DNA of 64,000 bases. Origin: an uncultured Coriobacteriaceae bacterium. GTDB taxonomy: Bacteria > Actinomycetota > Coriobacteriia > Coriobacteriales > Coriobacteriaceae. The stretch lies in assembly GCA_949287085.1 (NCBI GenBank), contig CASEER010000006.1, forward strand, positions 62,001-126,000, written 5' to 3'. The notes below the pieces were generated by a model. It made no database searches and had not been told where the DNA came from. It saw only the letters and a list, made by a program, of their open reading frames with translations. Positions 41,439-51,305 of the stretch are shown here, piece after piece (the stretch's first letter is position 1; each line of letters starts with the position of its first letter). Made by a program: the position numbers and the translations under genes.

Positions 41439-44400
41439 TATTCGGGGCTCTTGAGGGCTTCGACCATGTTGATGCGGGCGAGCATGCGGTTGGTGATGAG
41501 GCTCACGGCCAGCGCAAACACGATGGAGAACGCCGCCGCCAGTGCGTAGCACCACGGGTCGACCACGACGTCAAAGTAGATGGACGGCATTTTAAGGATG
41601 TAGGTGAAGCTCTCGGAGAGCGCCCAGCCGGCGGGCAGACCCACCAGGATGCCGAGCCCGGTAAGTACGAGCGTCTCTTTGTTGATGTACGTGCGCACCT
41701 CGCCCGGGCGGAAGCCGAGCACCTTGATGGTGGCAATCTCGCGCTCGCGCTCGCCGATGTTGACGGTCGAAAGCGTGAACAGCACCACGAAGGCGAGCCC
41801 CGCCGCCAGACCGATGACCATGTAGACCACCACGTTAATGAGCGTGAAGCTCTGCTCAAACTGCTCGCGCATCTGGGCTACGCTCGTCACGCTCAAGAAG
41901 AGCTCGTTGCTCTCAAGCTCGTCGGCAAACGCACGTTGGGCGGTATCGTCGCCGGTTAAATGAGCGTAAAAGCCGTTGAGCTCAAGTGGACCGAACAGGT
42001 CTTCGTATGCATCCTCCGTCATGTAAACGGCGTTGCCCAGGTAGTTGCGGGTGATGGTCGCCACCAGCGCCGCGGCCTTGTTGAGTGCCGAAGTGGTAAC
42101 CTCGGCCTGTTCGCCCGCATCAAGTCCCAGCGCGGTTGCAGCGTTGTTGGTCATAACCACGCCCGCCTGGTCAAGATTGATGGGTGTGCCGTCAAGTTCC
42201 TGCAGCGAGACGTAGTCGCTGATCGAGCGCCCGCGCGGAATCACGTAGAGCTGCATGCTTTCCTTGGTGCCGCCATGCTCGACGGTAATGTTGTCAACGC
42301 CAATGGACTCAAGATCGGTTACCTCGCCCGAATTTTCAAGCACGGCCAGCGCGTTTTTATAATCGTCCGCAGAGGTTGCTGTCATGAGGTCGTAGCGGTA
42401 AATCTGCTCGTACTGGCGCGGCGCGAGCAGCTCGACCGTATTCTTAATGGCAAACCCACAGATGAGGAGTGCCGTACAGCCCATAATGCCAAAGATGGTC
42501 ATGGCAAGACGCTTCTTGTAGCGAAAGAGGTTGCGCGCGGTGACCTTGTTGAGGAAGCTCATGCGGCGCCAGAGCGGGCGGATATGCTCGAGGAAGATGC
42601 GCGATCCGGCACGCGGCGCGCGCGGCCGCATGAGCGATGCGGGGGATTCGCGCAGGTCGTTGCGGCAGGTGATAAACGTGGAGCCGGCAATGCCAACAAC
42701 AAACGCCACGATGCCAAGCGCCGCGTAAAACAGCTCAAAATGCAGGCTAAAGAGCGGCAGCAGGTACATGGCCTTAAAAATGTAAAACAGCACGTAGGGG
42801 ATGGCCACAAAGCCAGCAACGTCACCGATGATGCCGCCCACGAGCGCGGCGGAGGCGGTGTAGATGAGGTATTTGGAGAGGATGCGCGCGTTGGAGTAGC
42901 CGAGCGCCTTGTAGAGGCCAATGAGTCCACGCTCCTCTTCGACCATACGCGTGGCGGTGGTGAGGCTCACCAGAATGGCGACCACAAAGAAGATGATAGG
43001 GATGATGCGGGCGATGGCCTCGATGGACGAGGCATCGGAGTCGACGCTCGAAAAGCTGCCGAGGGCGCTGCGGTCCTGCACGTACCAGGTGGCGTCCTCG
43101 ACCTCGGCAACCTGCGCGCGGGCATCGGCAATCTGCTGCTGGGCATCGGCGCGCTCCTGCTCAAAGGTGGCGCGGCCCTCGTCGAGCTCGGCCTGCGCGT
43201 CGGCAAGCTGGGCCAAGCCATCATTTATCTGCTGCTGCGCGTCATCAAGCTGGGCGAGCGCCGCGGTGCGCTGGGCATCAAGCTCGGCCTGTCCGGCTTT
43301 GAGCTGCGCCATGCCCGAGGCAATGGTGCGCGCGTTTTGGTCCAGCACCTTTTGCGCGGCAACGAGCTGGTCATAGCCGTTCCACAGTGCGTTCCATCCG
43401 TTGTCGATGGCACGCTGCTGCGTGATAAACTCGGCTTCTGCCTGCTCTTTTGCGGTGCTTATAGCGCTGGCGAGCTGTTCCTTCGCCGCCTGCGCCTGGG
43501 CAAGCTGGCCGCCGTAGGTCACGCGCGCCTGTGCCACAGCGGTGGCGTTGTGCTCGTTTGCGGGGTCGGCAAAGTCGATGATGGACTGCATGTTTGTTTG
43601 GTAGCCAGACCAGGTGGTGTGCTGCTCTTGCAGCTGCTCTTTGGCTTGCGCGGCGGTGTCGCGCTGTGCTTGCAGATCTTGCTGCTCCGTTTGCGCCTGG
43701 GTGAGCTGTGCGCTCAAATCGTCGCGTTGGGCCTCAAGCTCAGCGCGCGCGGGGTCGTCTGGGGCGAGGCCATCCAGCTGCTCGTCACGCGCGGCGAGGT
43801 CCGTCTGCAGCTGCGCGATGGTCGCGTCGTAGCCCTGAAGCTGCTCGTCAAGGGCGGCAAGCTGCTCACTAGCGGCTTCGATCTGCTGGGCCATGCTGGC
43901 AAGTTGTGCGTCGATGACAGGAGTAAACGTGCTGAGCGTATTGGCCGCATCGGTGGCTGCCTGGGCATAGGCGCTCACGGCGGCTTCTTCGTCGCTTGCG
44001 CTTGCCGCCTGGACGGCCTCCCATGCGGAGGTTAGCTGCGCCGCATGGGTGTTCAGCTGGTCAGCCATGCCGGGGATGGATGCGACCTCGGGCGCGGCGG
44101 CCAGGGCAGAAAGGCCTTGGGCGAGTTGTTCGGCCGAGCCATCAAGCTGTGCCACCGCGGGCGTGAGCTGGTCAATGCCCTGCTGCACCTCGCTGCGCTT
44201 GGCTTCGAGCCCGGGGAGTGTTTCTTGGTAGAAGGTGTCGCGCGCCGCATCGAGCTGCGTCTGGCCATCGCGCAGCTTTTGCTCTGCCGCGGGCAGGGCG
44301 GCGTTAAATGTCTGCACGTTGGCAGCGAGCTCCTGCTGTCCGGCGGCTAGGCTGGCGGCACCGCTCGTGAGGGTGGCGCGGTTGGCGTCGATGGTGGCTT

Positions 44401-45532
44401 GCGCATCGTCAAGCTCGGCGAGAGCGCGGGCCCGCTGCGTGTCGAGCTCGCGCTGGCCAGCAAGGGTGTCGGCAAGGCTTTTGTTGATGGTGGCCTGCCC
44501 GTCGTTGAGTTCTTGCTCGGCGTCGGCCAGCTGCTCGTTGGCGTCTGCCTCGCTCGCGGCAATCTCGTCCAAGGCGTCGTTTTTGATGCCCTCGGTACGG
44601 GCGCGCTCGCGCTGGGGCGCCAGGTCCTCAACGTGGCTTTGGACCTCGTCCACGCGCTCCTGGTAGGCGTCTGAATACGAGGAGAGTCCCTCGGTGCCCG
44701 AAACAGCCAGGTAAACCACGGTATATGAGCTGGTATCGGCAACGGCGGTGGGGCTCACAAAGAAGGTGTAATCGCTCGAGGTGCTCGCGCGGAACGCCAC
44801 GGGGCCCTCGGGTTGGGTGATGTTGGCGGGGTCGATGACCGTGCCCACAATGATGTACGTGCCGCCGGGGATAAGCGGGTCGTCGGCGCCCTCGCTGGTG
44901 TCCTGCGCGCCGTTCGCGTCGTCCTGCGCGCCGTTCGTGCTGTCCCGCGCATCGCCCGCGTCGTCCCGCGTGCTGTCCCGCGCATCGCCCGCGCTGTCCT
45001 CGGTCCCCTCCGCTTCATCCGTCGCATCTACGCTGGTATCGAGGTCCGAAAGGCCGGTGGGGTCGTCGGCAACGGCATCTTCAAAGGTCACCGTGTCGCC
45101 GATGGCTTTGTTGGCTTCATGCAGGTAATTCTCGGTCACCGCAATCTCGTTGGGCGCGTCGGGGAGCTCGCCCTCCACCACATACGGTTCGTTCATGCCC
45201 GAATCGAGCAGGCTCTTGAGCATCACGGTGGCGCGCGTGCCGTCGACCTCTGTATAGGTTTCGATCTCATAGCCGCCTTCGGCTTGTGACACGCCTTCTA
45301 CCTGCGACAGCTCGTCCACATCGTCCTGCGTGAGGCCCAGGGTCGACTGCACCGAGATGTCAAAGAGATGCTGGCGGTCGTAGAGGGCCTCGGCAGCGCT
45401 GCGTAGGTCGAGACAGGCGATCGAGAGGCCCGTGAGCATGGTCGCACCGAGGGCGCAAATGGCCACGAGCGAGAGATAGCGCTTTTTGCTGCCGCCGATG
45501 GTGCGTCGTATGTCCTTGCTAAAGGCCCTCAT
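41438..45532 (-). CDS. Very large FtsX-family ABC permease with coiled-coil periplasmic insert
   Basis: 1364 aa. N-terminal helix at about residues 21-42, then a long extracytoplasmic region to about residue 880 dominated by heptad-rich, Ala/Gln/Glu-rich coiled coil (roughly 300-870), an FtsX module (three helices, 885-1010), a second soluble domain, and a C-terminal FtsX module (1230-1364). MacB-type permeases are usually near 650 aa and many actinobacterial ones near 850-1100; this insert is exceptional. Residues about 170-220 hold Asp/Ala/Thr repeats (SAGDARDS, NGAQDDANGAQD). The ATG at 45532 follows the ATPase stop by 5 nt. The role could be export, lipid handling or peptidoglycan hydrolase control; not determinable here. 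Confidence 0.9.
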   Translation of the reverse strand: MRAFSKDIRRTIGGSKKRYLSLVAICALGATMLTGLSIACLDLRSAAEALYDRQHLFDISVQSTLGLTQDDVDELSQVEGVSQAEGGYEIETYTEVDGTRATVMLKSLLDSGMNEPYVVEGELPDAPNEIAVTENYLHEANKAIGDTVTFEDAVADDPTGLSDLDTSVDATDEAEGTEDSAGDARDSTRDDAGDARDSTNGAQDDANGAQDTSEGADDPLIPGGTYIIVGTVIDPANITQPEGPVAFRASTSSDYTFFVSPTAVADTSSYTVVYLAVSGTEGLSSYSDAYQERVDEVQSHVEDLAPQRERARTEGIKNDALDEIAASEADANEQLADAEQELNDGQATINKSLADTLAGQRELDTQRARALAELDDAQATIDANRATLTSGAASLAAGQQELAANVQTFNAALPAAEQKLRDGQTQLDAARDTFYQETLPGLEAKRSEVQQGIDQLTPAVAQLDGSAEQLAQGLSALAAAPEVASIPGMADQLNTHAAQLTSAWEAVQAASASDEEAAVSAYAQAATDAANTLSTFTPVIDAQLASMAQQIEAASEQLAALDEQLQGYDATIAQLQTDLAARDEQLDGLAPDDPARAELEAQRDDLSAQLTQAQTEQQDLQAQRDTAAQAKEQLQEQHTTWSGYQTNMQSIIDFADPANEHNATAVAQARVTYGGQLAQAQAAKEQLASAISTAKEQAEAEFITQQRAIDNGWNALWNGYDQLVAAQKVLDQNARTIASGMAQLKAGQAELDAQRTAALAQLDDAQQQINDGLAQLADAQAELDEGRATFEQERADAQQQIADARAQVAEVEDATWYVQDRSALGSFSSVDSDASSIEAIARIIPIIFFVVAILVSLTTATRMVEEERGLIGLYKALGYSNARILSKYLIYTASAALVGGIIGDVAGFVAIPYVLFYIFKAMYLLPLFSLHFELFYAALGIVAFVVGIAGSTFITCRNDLRESPASLMRPRAPRAGSRIFLEHIRPLWRRMSFLNKVTARNLFRYKKRLAMTIFGIMGCTALLICGFAIKNTVELLAPRQYEQIYRYDLMTATSADDYKNALAVLENSGEVTDLESIGVDNITVEHGGTKESMQLYVIPRGRSISDYVSLQELDGTPINLDQAGVVMTNNAATALGLDAGEQAEVTTSALNKAAALVATITRNYLGNAVYMTEDAYEDLFGPLELNGFYAHLTGDDTAQRAFADELESNELFLSVTSVAQMREQFEQSFTLINVVVYMVIGLAAGLAFVVLFTLSTVNIGEREREIATIKVLGFRPGEVRTYINKETLVLTGLGILVGLPAGWALSESFTYILKMPSIYFDVVVDPWCYALAAAFSIVFALAVSLITNRMLARINMVEALKSPE

Positions 45533-45537
45533 GACGC

Positions 45538-46239
45538 CTACCACTCAATGTTGGCGATGGGCGTGGGGTGTGCGTTGAGCTGCAGGTCGGTCACGCGGCC
45601 GCTTTTGAAGCGGATGAGGCGGTCAGCCATGGGCGCGAGCGCCGAGTTATGCGTGATGATGATGACGGTGATGCCGTCGCGGCGGCACGTGTCTTGCAGC
45701 AGCTGCAGGATTTGCTTGCCCGTTTGGTAGTCGAGCGCTCCGGTCGGTTCGTCGCAGAGCAAGAGCTTGGGGTTCTTGGCAATGGCGCGCGCGATGGAGA
45801 CGCGCTGCTGCTCGCCGCCCGAGAGCTGGGCGGGGAAGTTGCCCAGGCGTTCGGCGAGGCCCACCTTGGCGAGTGACTCGGCTGCGTCGAGGGCGTTGGG
45901 GCACACCTGCGCGGCGAGCTCGACGTTTTCGAGCGCGGTGAGGTTGGGCACGAGGTTGTAAAACTGAAAGACAAATCCCACGTCGGTGCGGCGGTACTCC
46001 ACGAGCTCGCGCTCGGTGGCGTGCGTGATGTTGCGGCCGTCGACCATAACGGTGCCGGACGTCGCCGCGTCCATGCCGCCCAAGATGTTGAGGGCCGTGG
46101 TTTTGCCCGCGCCCGACGCGCCCAAAATGACGGCGAGCTCGCCCTGCTCGACCGTAAAGCTTGCGCCGTCGAGCGCGTTGATGTGCGCCTCGCCGGTTCC
46201 GTACGTTTTGACGACGTCGCTGAACTCGATGTATGCCAT
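45538..46239 (-). CDS. ABC transporter ATP-binding protein (MacB/LolD type)
   Basis: 233 aa ATPase partnering the giant permease. Walker [33 protein letters not shown] after the Q-loop (typical of the LolD/MacB/FtsE group), signature [14 protein letters not shown] and Walker [17 protein letters not shown]. Its stop lies 5 nt before the permease start, so they are coupled. Upstream (46240-46462) no gene is seen; GTGCTCGAC occurs twice directly and once inverted near 46285-46375. Confidence 0.94.
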   Translation of the reverse strand: MAYIEFSDVVKTYGTGEAHINALDGASFTVEQGELAVILGASGAGKTTALNILGGMDAATSGTVMVDGRNITHATERELVEYRRTDVGFVFQFYNLVPNLTALENVELAAQVCPNALDAAESLAKVGLAERLGNFPAQLSGGEQQRVSIARAIAKNPKLLLCDEPTGALDYQTGKQILQLLQDTCRRDGITVIIITHNSALAPMADRLIRFKSGRVTDLQLNAHPTPIANIEW

Positions 46240-46462
46240 GGGCCCGTCCTACCCTGTTGAGCTGCGGTGATGTGCTGCGAGAGTGCTCGACAGCATGTTG
46301 TTTACCCGTAGTATAGTGGCCGTGCGAAGCGGGCGCGAGAAGTGCTCGACGCGCGGCGGCAAATTGTCGAGCAGTGGACGGGGCCGCGTCGCCGGCGAGG
46401 CGTCCCAGGCTTTGGTGTGCGGCTGAGCGCGGTGTGCGGGGCACGGTGCGCGGGGCACAAAA

Positions 46463-46512
46463 ATGCCCCGCTGCGGGGGAGCCGTTGGACCGGCCAGTCC
46501 GCAGCGGGGCAT
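46463..46512 (-). terminator. Intrinsic terminator of pfkA
   Basis: A perfect 14-bp stem (46463-46476 ATGCCCCGCTGCGG with 46499-46512) is followed on the minus strand by a T-run (TTTTTG), 30 nt after the pfkA stop. Confidence 0.9.
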
Positions 46513-46541
46513 GGGTGCGCCGTGGAGAACGGGGCGCGCGC

Positions 46542-47621
46542 TTACTCGTCGCCGAAGCTGATGCCGAGCGCCTTTGCCTCGCGCACCAGGTCGCTCTCGG
46601 GGTCGACGTACTTAAGCTTGCCGGCAACCTCCTCAAGCGGCACGCGCGTCATCTTGCCGCCGACGCGCGCGATCATGTAGCCAAACTTGCCCTCGAGGCA
46701 CCCAAGCGCCGCCTCAACACCGCACTGCGTGGCAAACACGCGGTCCTGAGCATCGGGCTCGCCGCCACGCTGCGTGTGGCCGGGAATGGCAACGCGCGTC
46801 TCGCGGCCGGTCTTCTCCTCGATCTCCTTGGCAATGTCGTACACAATCGAAGGCGAGGTGCGCGCGGCGACCTTCTTCTTGTACTCCTTCTTGGACAGCT
46901 TGGCGTCCTTCTTGGAGATGGCGCCCTCGGCTACGGCGATGATGGTAAAGCGGCTGCCGGTTTTCATGCGCTGCTCGATGGTGGCGATGACGTTCTTCAT
47001 GTCGTAGGGGATCTCGGGGATCAGGATGACGTCTGCACCGCCGGCCACGCCCGCGTACAGCGGAATCCAGCCGACCTTGTGACCCATGATCTCGATCACA
47101 AACACGCGGCCGTGCGAGCTCGCGGTGGTGTGAATGTCGTCGATGCATTTGGTGGCAACGTCCACGGCGCTCGTAAAGCCAAAGGTCATCTCGGTGCCCC
47201 AGGTGTCGTTGTCGATGGTCTTGGGCAGCGCGATGATGTTGAGGCCCTCTGCGCGCAGGCGATTGGCGGTCTTGGTGGAGCCGTTGCCGCCGAGCATGAA
47301 CAGGCAGTCGAGCTCAAGCGACTTGTACGTCTTGATCATGGCGGGGACCTTTTCCACACCGTCGGCCCCCGGGGTGTCGAGCAGCTTGAACGGGGTGCGG
47401 CTCGTTCCCAGGATGGTGCCGCCGCGGGTGAGAATGCCGCTAAAATCGCGCGCGGTCATGCGACGGTAGCGCCCGTAGATCAGGCCCTGGTAGCCGTTCT
47501 CAAAGCCGTAGATCTCCACGGGCTCCTTGCTGCGGTTGACGAGCGTCTTGACGATGCCGCGCATGGTGGCGTTGAGCGCCTGGCAGTCGCCGCCGCTCGT
47601 AAGCAATCCAATCCTGAGCAT
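46542..47621 (-). CDS. pfkA: 6-phosphofructokinase
   Basis: 359 aa glycolytic enzyme phosphorylating fructose 6-phosphate. LLTSGGDCQALNATMRG at the N-terminus, ILGTSRTPF, LGGNGSTKTA, LPKTIDND and IVEIMGHKVGW-type segments identify the family. The phosphoryl-donor loop is GGNGS, where ATP enzymes have GGDGS and PPi enzymes GGDDS; Gly at the second position argues for ATP, while Lys in PKTIDND is the residue seen in PPi-dependent and some actinobacterial ATP enzymes. So donor use is probably ATP but worth testing. AAAGGAG with 6-nt spacing selects the third codon (47621) of the frame. Confidence 0.93.
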   Translation of the reverse strand: MLRIGLLTSGGDCQALNATMRGIVKTLVNRSKEPVEIYGFENGYQGLIYGRYRRMTARDFSGILTRGGTILGTSRTPFKLLDTPGADGVEKVPAMIKTYKSLELDCLFMLGGNGSTKTANRLRAEGLNIIALPKTIDNDTWGTEMTFGFTSAVDVATKCIDDIHTTASSHGRVFVIEIMGHKVGWIPLYAGVAGGADVILIPEIPYDMKNVIATIEQRMKTGSRFTIIAVAEGAISKKDAKLSKKEYKKKVAARTSPSIVYDIAKEIEEKTGRETRVAIPGHTQRGGEPDAQDRVFATQCGVEAALGCLEGKFGYMIARVGGKMTRVPLEEVAGKLKYVDPESDLVREAKALGISFGDE

Positions 47622-47703
47622 ATGCATCTCCTTTGATGGCGGGATAATCTGCGCATTAGTGTACTGCGATGCGCAAGGCTGCGGTTGATTCTGTATGAGA
47701 ATC

Positions 47704-47767
47704 TTCTATGCCAAAGCGAACACGAAAGAGCGGAAGCTCGGTGCTTCGCGTGCAAACTAGCATAGAA
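47704..47767. repeat. Palindromic repeat, family 2, copy D
   Basis: TTCTATGCCAAAGCG at the left and CTAGCATAGAA at the right; 16 of 23 arm positions pair. Followed by ACTGCG, as is copy E at 62253-62315. Lies upstream of pfkA and downstream of the flavoprotein gene. Confidence 0.7.
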
Positions 47768-47831
47768 ACTGCGGCGGCGGTTGGCAGCTGCGGCGATAGG
47801 AGGGGCAGCGCGCTTGCCGTCGTCTCATGCG

Positions 47832-48467
47832 CTAGCGAATGAAGTTCGTCATCTCGCCGGCTTCTTGCGCGGGCGGCTCAATGCCTGCGGCGCGGCCCGC
47901 CTCAAGGCACTTGAGCATCCACGCCATGTTGCGGCCGAGCTGGCGCATGATCCACAGACCCTCTTTGTCCTGCTCGACCTCTTCGGCGGAGTTGCCGTGC
48001 ACCATGTTCCAATACCGCGAGCTCACGATGGGCATTTGCGAGATGGTGAAGAACTTGGTGATGTCGTCAAACGCCGCAGTGGTGCCTGCACGGCGCGCAC
48101 TCACCACGGCAGCCGCGGGCTTGTTGCGGAAGCTGCTGGGGTTGCCGGCGCGGCCATCGGAGTAAAAGAGGCGGTCCATGAAGCCAAGAAGCGAGGAGCC
48201 GGCATGTGCGTAGTGTACGGGTGCGCCAAACACAAAACCGTCGGCTGCGACGGCCTTGGAGCGGAACTCGTTGACCACGTCATCAAACACGCAGGCCCCC
48301 TTAGTGGAGCAGGCACCGCAGGCTATGCAACCGCCCACTGGCTTGCGGCCAAGCCAAAAGATCTCGGTTTCAACGCCTTCGGTCTCAAGCGTGCGAGCAA
48401 CCTCTTCGAGCGCGCGGTTGGTGCAGCCGTTCTTGTGCGGGCTGCCGTTGACAAGCATGACTTTCAT
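47832..48467 (-). CDS. Flavodoxin-like NAD(P)H-dependent oxidoreductase / iron-sulfur flavoprotein-like
   Basis: 211 aa. The FMN loop is MLVNGSPHKNGCTNRAL at the N-terminus; GAPVHYAHAGSSLLGFMDRLFY is the second flavin segment. GGCIACGACSTKGACVFDD has cysteines spaced as in archaeal and clostridial iron-sulfur flavoproteins (CxxCxxC plus a fourth Cys), suggesting a [4Fe-4S] cluster, but the same cysteine-rich loop occurs in plain flavodoxin-family reductases. The ATG at 48467 follows AAGGGA. Role: electron transfer to an unknown acceptor. Confidence 0.85.
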   Translation of the reverse strand: MKVMLVNGSPHKNGCTNRALEEVARTLETEGVETEIFWLGRKPVGGCIACGACSTKGACVFDDVVNEFRSKAVAADGFVFGAPVHYAHAGSSLLGFMDRLFYSDGRAGNPSSFRNKPAAAVVSARRAGTTAAFDDITKFFTISQMPIVSSRYWNMVHGNSAEEVEQDKEGLWIMRQLGRNMAWMLKCLEAGRAAGIEPPAQEAGEMTNFIR

Positions 48468-48655
48468 GGTCGATCCCTTCGTTCTGTGTGGAGATGCGTT
48501 GCCGGGCGGTCTGTAGTTAAGGAGCATGGTTTGATGTTACGAAGCAGGCCGCCGGCAGTGCGCCTCATGCAGCATGCAACAGGGCTATTGTATGCCGAGC
48601 GGCCGATGCTGGTGCGCAGTGCAGGAAGAACGCGACGTCGCCGCGCCCGGTGTGT

Positions 48656-50464
48656 CTAGCGGTTCTGCTGATGGAGCTGGGGGTCGCGCATGCCCTGAAT
48701 ATCGGCAACAATGCCCGCGACCGTGATGCCGTTTTGTGCGAGCAGATCCTGCGGTGCCATGCGGTCGTGGAAGGCGTTGTCGATGCCGTAGCAGCGAACG
48801 CATACGTTTGCCGTGCCCAGGCGGCGTGCGATTTTCTCGCCCCAGCCGCCGGCGCGTACGCCGTCTTCGAGGGTAACCACCACGCGATGCTGGTCGGGCA
48901 GGGAGGCAATGAGCTCCTCGTCAAACTCGGTCGCAAAGCGCGGGTTGATAAGGGTTGCCTGGACGCCCTGCTCGGCAAGGGCGTCGGCCACCTGCTCGCC
49001 CAGCGGGAAGAAGTCGCCCAGCGCAAGGATGGCCACATCGCTGCCCGAGCGCACAACCTGATACGCGGGCGTGTCAAAGCTGAGCGCGTTGGAGCCGGCG
49101 TTATCCGCAACCAAATCGGGCCTCGAGAGCGGTTTGGTGCCCGGTACGCGAATGACAACCGGCTGCTCGCGCTGCGTGAGCGCCCAATCGAGCATCTGCA
49201 GGTACTCCTCGACACACACGGGGGCAAGCACCCGCAGGTTGGGGAGGCCGCCCAGCATGGCGAGGTCAAAGTAGTTGAGGTGCGTCTCGGCCGAGGCGCC
49301 AAAGACGGAGGCGCCAATGTCAAGAATGGTGGCCGGTTCGCGGTTGAGGCACAGGTCATGCCACAGCTCGTCGTAGGCGCGCTGCAAAAACGCGCCGTAC
49401 ACGCCAAACACCGGCGCAGCGCCGCCGGCGGCAAGCGCGGTAATAAAGGTGACCGCGTGTTCCTCGGCAATGCCCACGTCCACAAACTGCGCTCCCGCTT
49501 CGGCGCGGCGCTCGGGCGTAAAGCCCATCACATAGGGCACGCCGGCGGTGACGCCCACAACGCGGCGGTCGCGCTTCATGGCTTCGAGCAGATGGGCGCC
49601 CGTGATGTCGGCATAGGAGCCCGCGGGCACATCGCCCGAGATGAGGGTATTCTTATGGCCGGTTGCCAGGTCAAACGCGCCTACGTGGTGCCAGGCCTCG
49701 GGCGCGTGCTCGGCAGGGGCGTAGCCGGCGCCTTTGGTGGTGTGCACATGCAGGACCACGGGGTGGTCGATGCCGCGCAGCTCGGCTAAGGCCGCTACGA
49801 GCGCCTCCACATCGTTGCCCGCTTCGAGGTAGCGGTAGTCAAAGCCCATCGCGCGGAACAGGTTGTCCTGCGCCGCGCCGGCCGTGGCGCGCAGGCGGGC
49901 CAGGCAGCCGTAGATGCCACCATGGTTTTCGGCAATGGACTGGTTGTTGTCGTTGACCACGATCACGATGCCGCTGTTCAGCACGGCGGCATTGTCGAGA
50001 CCCTCAAACGCAAGCCCGCCCGAAAGCGAGCCGTCGCCAACGACGGCAACGACATCGTAGTGCTCGCCGGCCAGGTCGCGTGCCGTGGCCAGGCCGCATG
50101 CAAGGCTAATGGAGGTCGAGGTGTGGCCCATCGAGAAAAAATCGTGCTCGGATTCGCGCGGGTTCGAAAAGCCCGAGACCTCGCCAAAATGCGCGGGATC
50201 AAGAAAGGCGGCCGCACGCCCCGTGAGCACCTTGTGGGCATAGCTCTGGTGCGAAACGTCGAAGATGATCTTGTCGTGCGGCGAATCAAAGACGCGGTGC
50301 AGCGCGACGGTGAGCTCGATGACGCCGAGGTTGGGGGCCAGGTGCCCGCCAATCGCAGCGGAGTTGGCCAGGATCGCGGTGCGCAGCTCATCGCATAGTT
50401 GGGGAAGCGCGGCGGCGTCGAGCGCCTTCACGTCCTGTGGTGATGCGATATGTTCAAGAAGCAT
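48656..50464 (-). CDS. dxs: 1-deoxy-D-xylulose-5-phosphate synthase
   Basis: 602 aa thiamine diphosphate enzyme joining pyruvate and glyceraldehyde 3-phosphate, first step of the non-mevalonate isoprenoid pathway. SSAIGGHLAPNLGVIELTVALH-like N-terminus, FDVSHQSYAHKVLTGR, GDGSLSGGLAFEGLDNA with NDNNQSI (ThDP/Mg site), YAFLQRAYDELWHD and the C-terminal transketolase domain (TLEDGVRAGGWGEKIA) are all present. Slightly short relative to the common 620-640 aa but nothing essential is missing. No other isoprenoid genes adjoin. Confidence 0.96.
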   Translation of the reverse strand: MLLEHIASPQDVKALDAAALPQLCDELRTAILANSAAIGGHLAPNLGVIELTVALHRVFDSPHDKIIFDVSHQSYAHKVLTGRAAAFLDPAHFGEVSGFSNPRESEHDFFSMGHTSTSISLACGLATARDLAGEHYDVVAVVGDGSLSGGLAFEGLDNAAVLNSGIVIVVNDNNQSIAENHGGIYGCLARLRATAGAAQDNLFRAMGFDYRYLEAGNDVEALVAALAELRGIDHPVVLHVHTTKGAGYAPAEHAPEAWHHVGAFDLATGHKNTLISGDVPAGSYADITGAHLLEAMKRDRRVVGVTAGVPYVMGFTPERRAEAGAQFVDVGIAEEHAVTFITALAAGGAAPVFGVYGAFLQRAYDELWHDLCLNREPATILDIGASVFGASAETHLNYFDLAMLGGLPNLRVLAPVCVEEYLQMLDWALTQREQPVVIRVPGTKPLSRPDLVADNAGSNALSFDTPAYQVVRSGSDVAILALGDFFPLGEQVADALAEQGVQATLINPRFATEFDEELIASLPDQHRVVVTLEDGVRAGGWGEKIARRLGTANVCVRCYGIDNAFHDRMAPQDLLAQNGITVAGIVADIQGMRDPQLHQQNR

Positions 50465-50599
50465 GCGCTTGCGCTCCGTACCCTCCGATGCGAAACGTCC
50501 CCCTCTGGCCGTTTCGAGAATATCCAGTGTCTCACATTCCGGCCCAAGATGTGTGAACGCTCTGCGAACAGCGCGGGCGAAAAATGTGGAGGGCCGACG

Positions 50600-51010
50600 C
50601 TACCTGGGGCAAGTGAGGGTGATGGACAGCGAACGCGGCGCGGCATCGCTCAGGTGTGCAGTGAGCTCCATGCCCATGGCATGGGCAAGGTTGGCCGAGA
50701 CGGCGAGCCCAAGGCCGCTTCCGGCGGCGTGACGGGCGGAGTCGGCCTGGTAGAAGCGGTCGAAGAGCCTCGCAGTATCGATGCTGGCCGTGCTCGCTAC
50801 CGGGTTCTCGACCGTAACGGAGGCCTCTCCTCGGTCCGTGAGCTGCACGAGGACCCTCGGCGCGTCCGAGCCGTGGCGCACGGCGTTGGTAACGAGATTC
50901 TCCAGGATGCGGGCGAGGGCATCAGGATCGGTCAGGACGACGAGCTCTCGCCCCGGGGCCTCGTCGGGCATGCAGAGTTCCGGCTCCCAACCCCGTTTCT
51001 CGAATTCGGG
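50600..51010 (-). pseudogene. Sensor histidine kinase remnant (ATPase domain only)
   Basis: About 135 residues matching the HATPase domain of a two-component kinase: ARILENLVTNAVRHG (N box), LFDRFYQADSARHAAGSGLGLAVSANLAHAMG (F and G2 boxes). The HAMP and HisKA phospho-acceptor regions are missing. The open frame extends to 51043, but its first residues are antisense to an ABC permease fragment, marking a deletion or inversion junction near 51015. No response regulator is nearby. Unlikely to function as a kinase. Confidence 0.75.
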
Positions 51011-51017
51011 ATAATGG

Positions 51018-51305
51018 CCTAGTGCGTATTCCGCCGAAACCATTCGCGGCGCGCTCGAGAGCGTGCCGGCGGGTCAGCTTGAGGCGGGGTACTGCGTGGG
51101 AATGACCTACCTGCAGGTTATGCGGCGCATCGTGCTGCCGCAGGCACTTCGCACGGCGTTCCCGCCGCTTTCCAACGAGCTCATCTCGCTTGTGAAAGAT
51201 ACCTCGCTTGCTGCGAACATCACGGTACTCGAAATGCTCATGGCCACGCAGCGCATCGTTTCGCGCACGTACGAGGCATTGCCGCTGTATCTAGAATATG
51301 GTTAG
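51018..51305 (+). pseudogene. Polar amino-acid ABC permease fragment
   Basis: About 95 residues of a His/Glu/Gln/Arg-type ABC permease: AYSAETIRGALESVPAGQ, EAGYCVGMTYLQVMRRIVLPQALRTAFPPL and LVKDTSL. The first two-thirds are missing, and it stops after LPLYLEYG, before the last helix. A stop codon at 51012-51014 closes the frame upstream at the junction with the kinase remnant. Its own stop overlaps the binding-protein ATG. The ATPase gene is absent. Confidence 0.85.

Noticed and set aside
41960-44035. 691-residue open frame antisense to the giant permease
   Set aside because: No homology or ribosome binding site; it mirrors the coiled-coil coding bias.
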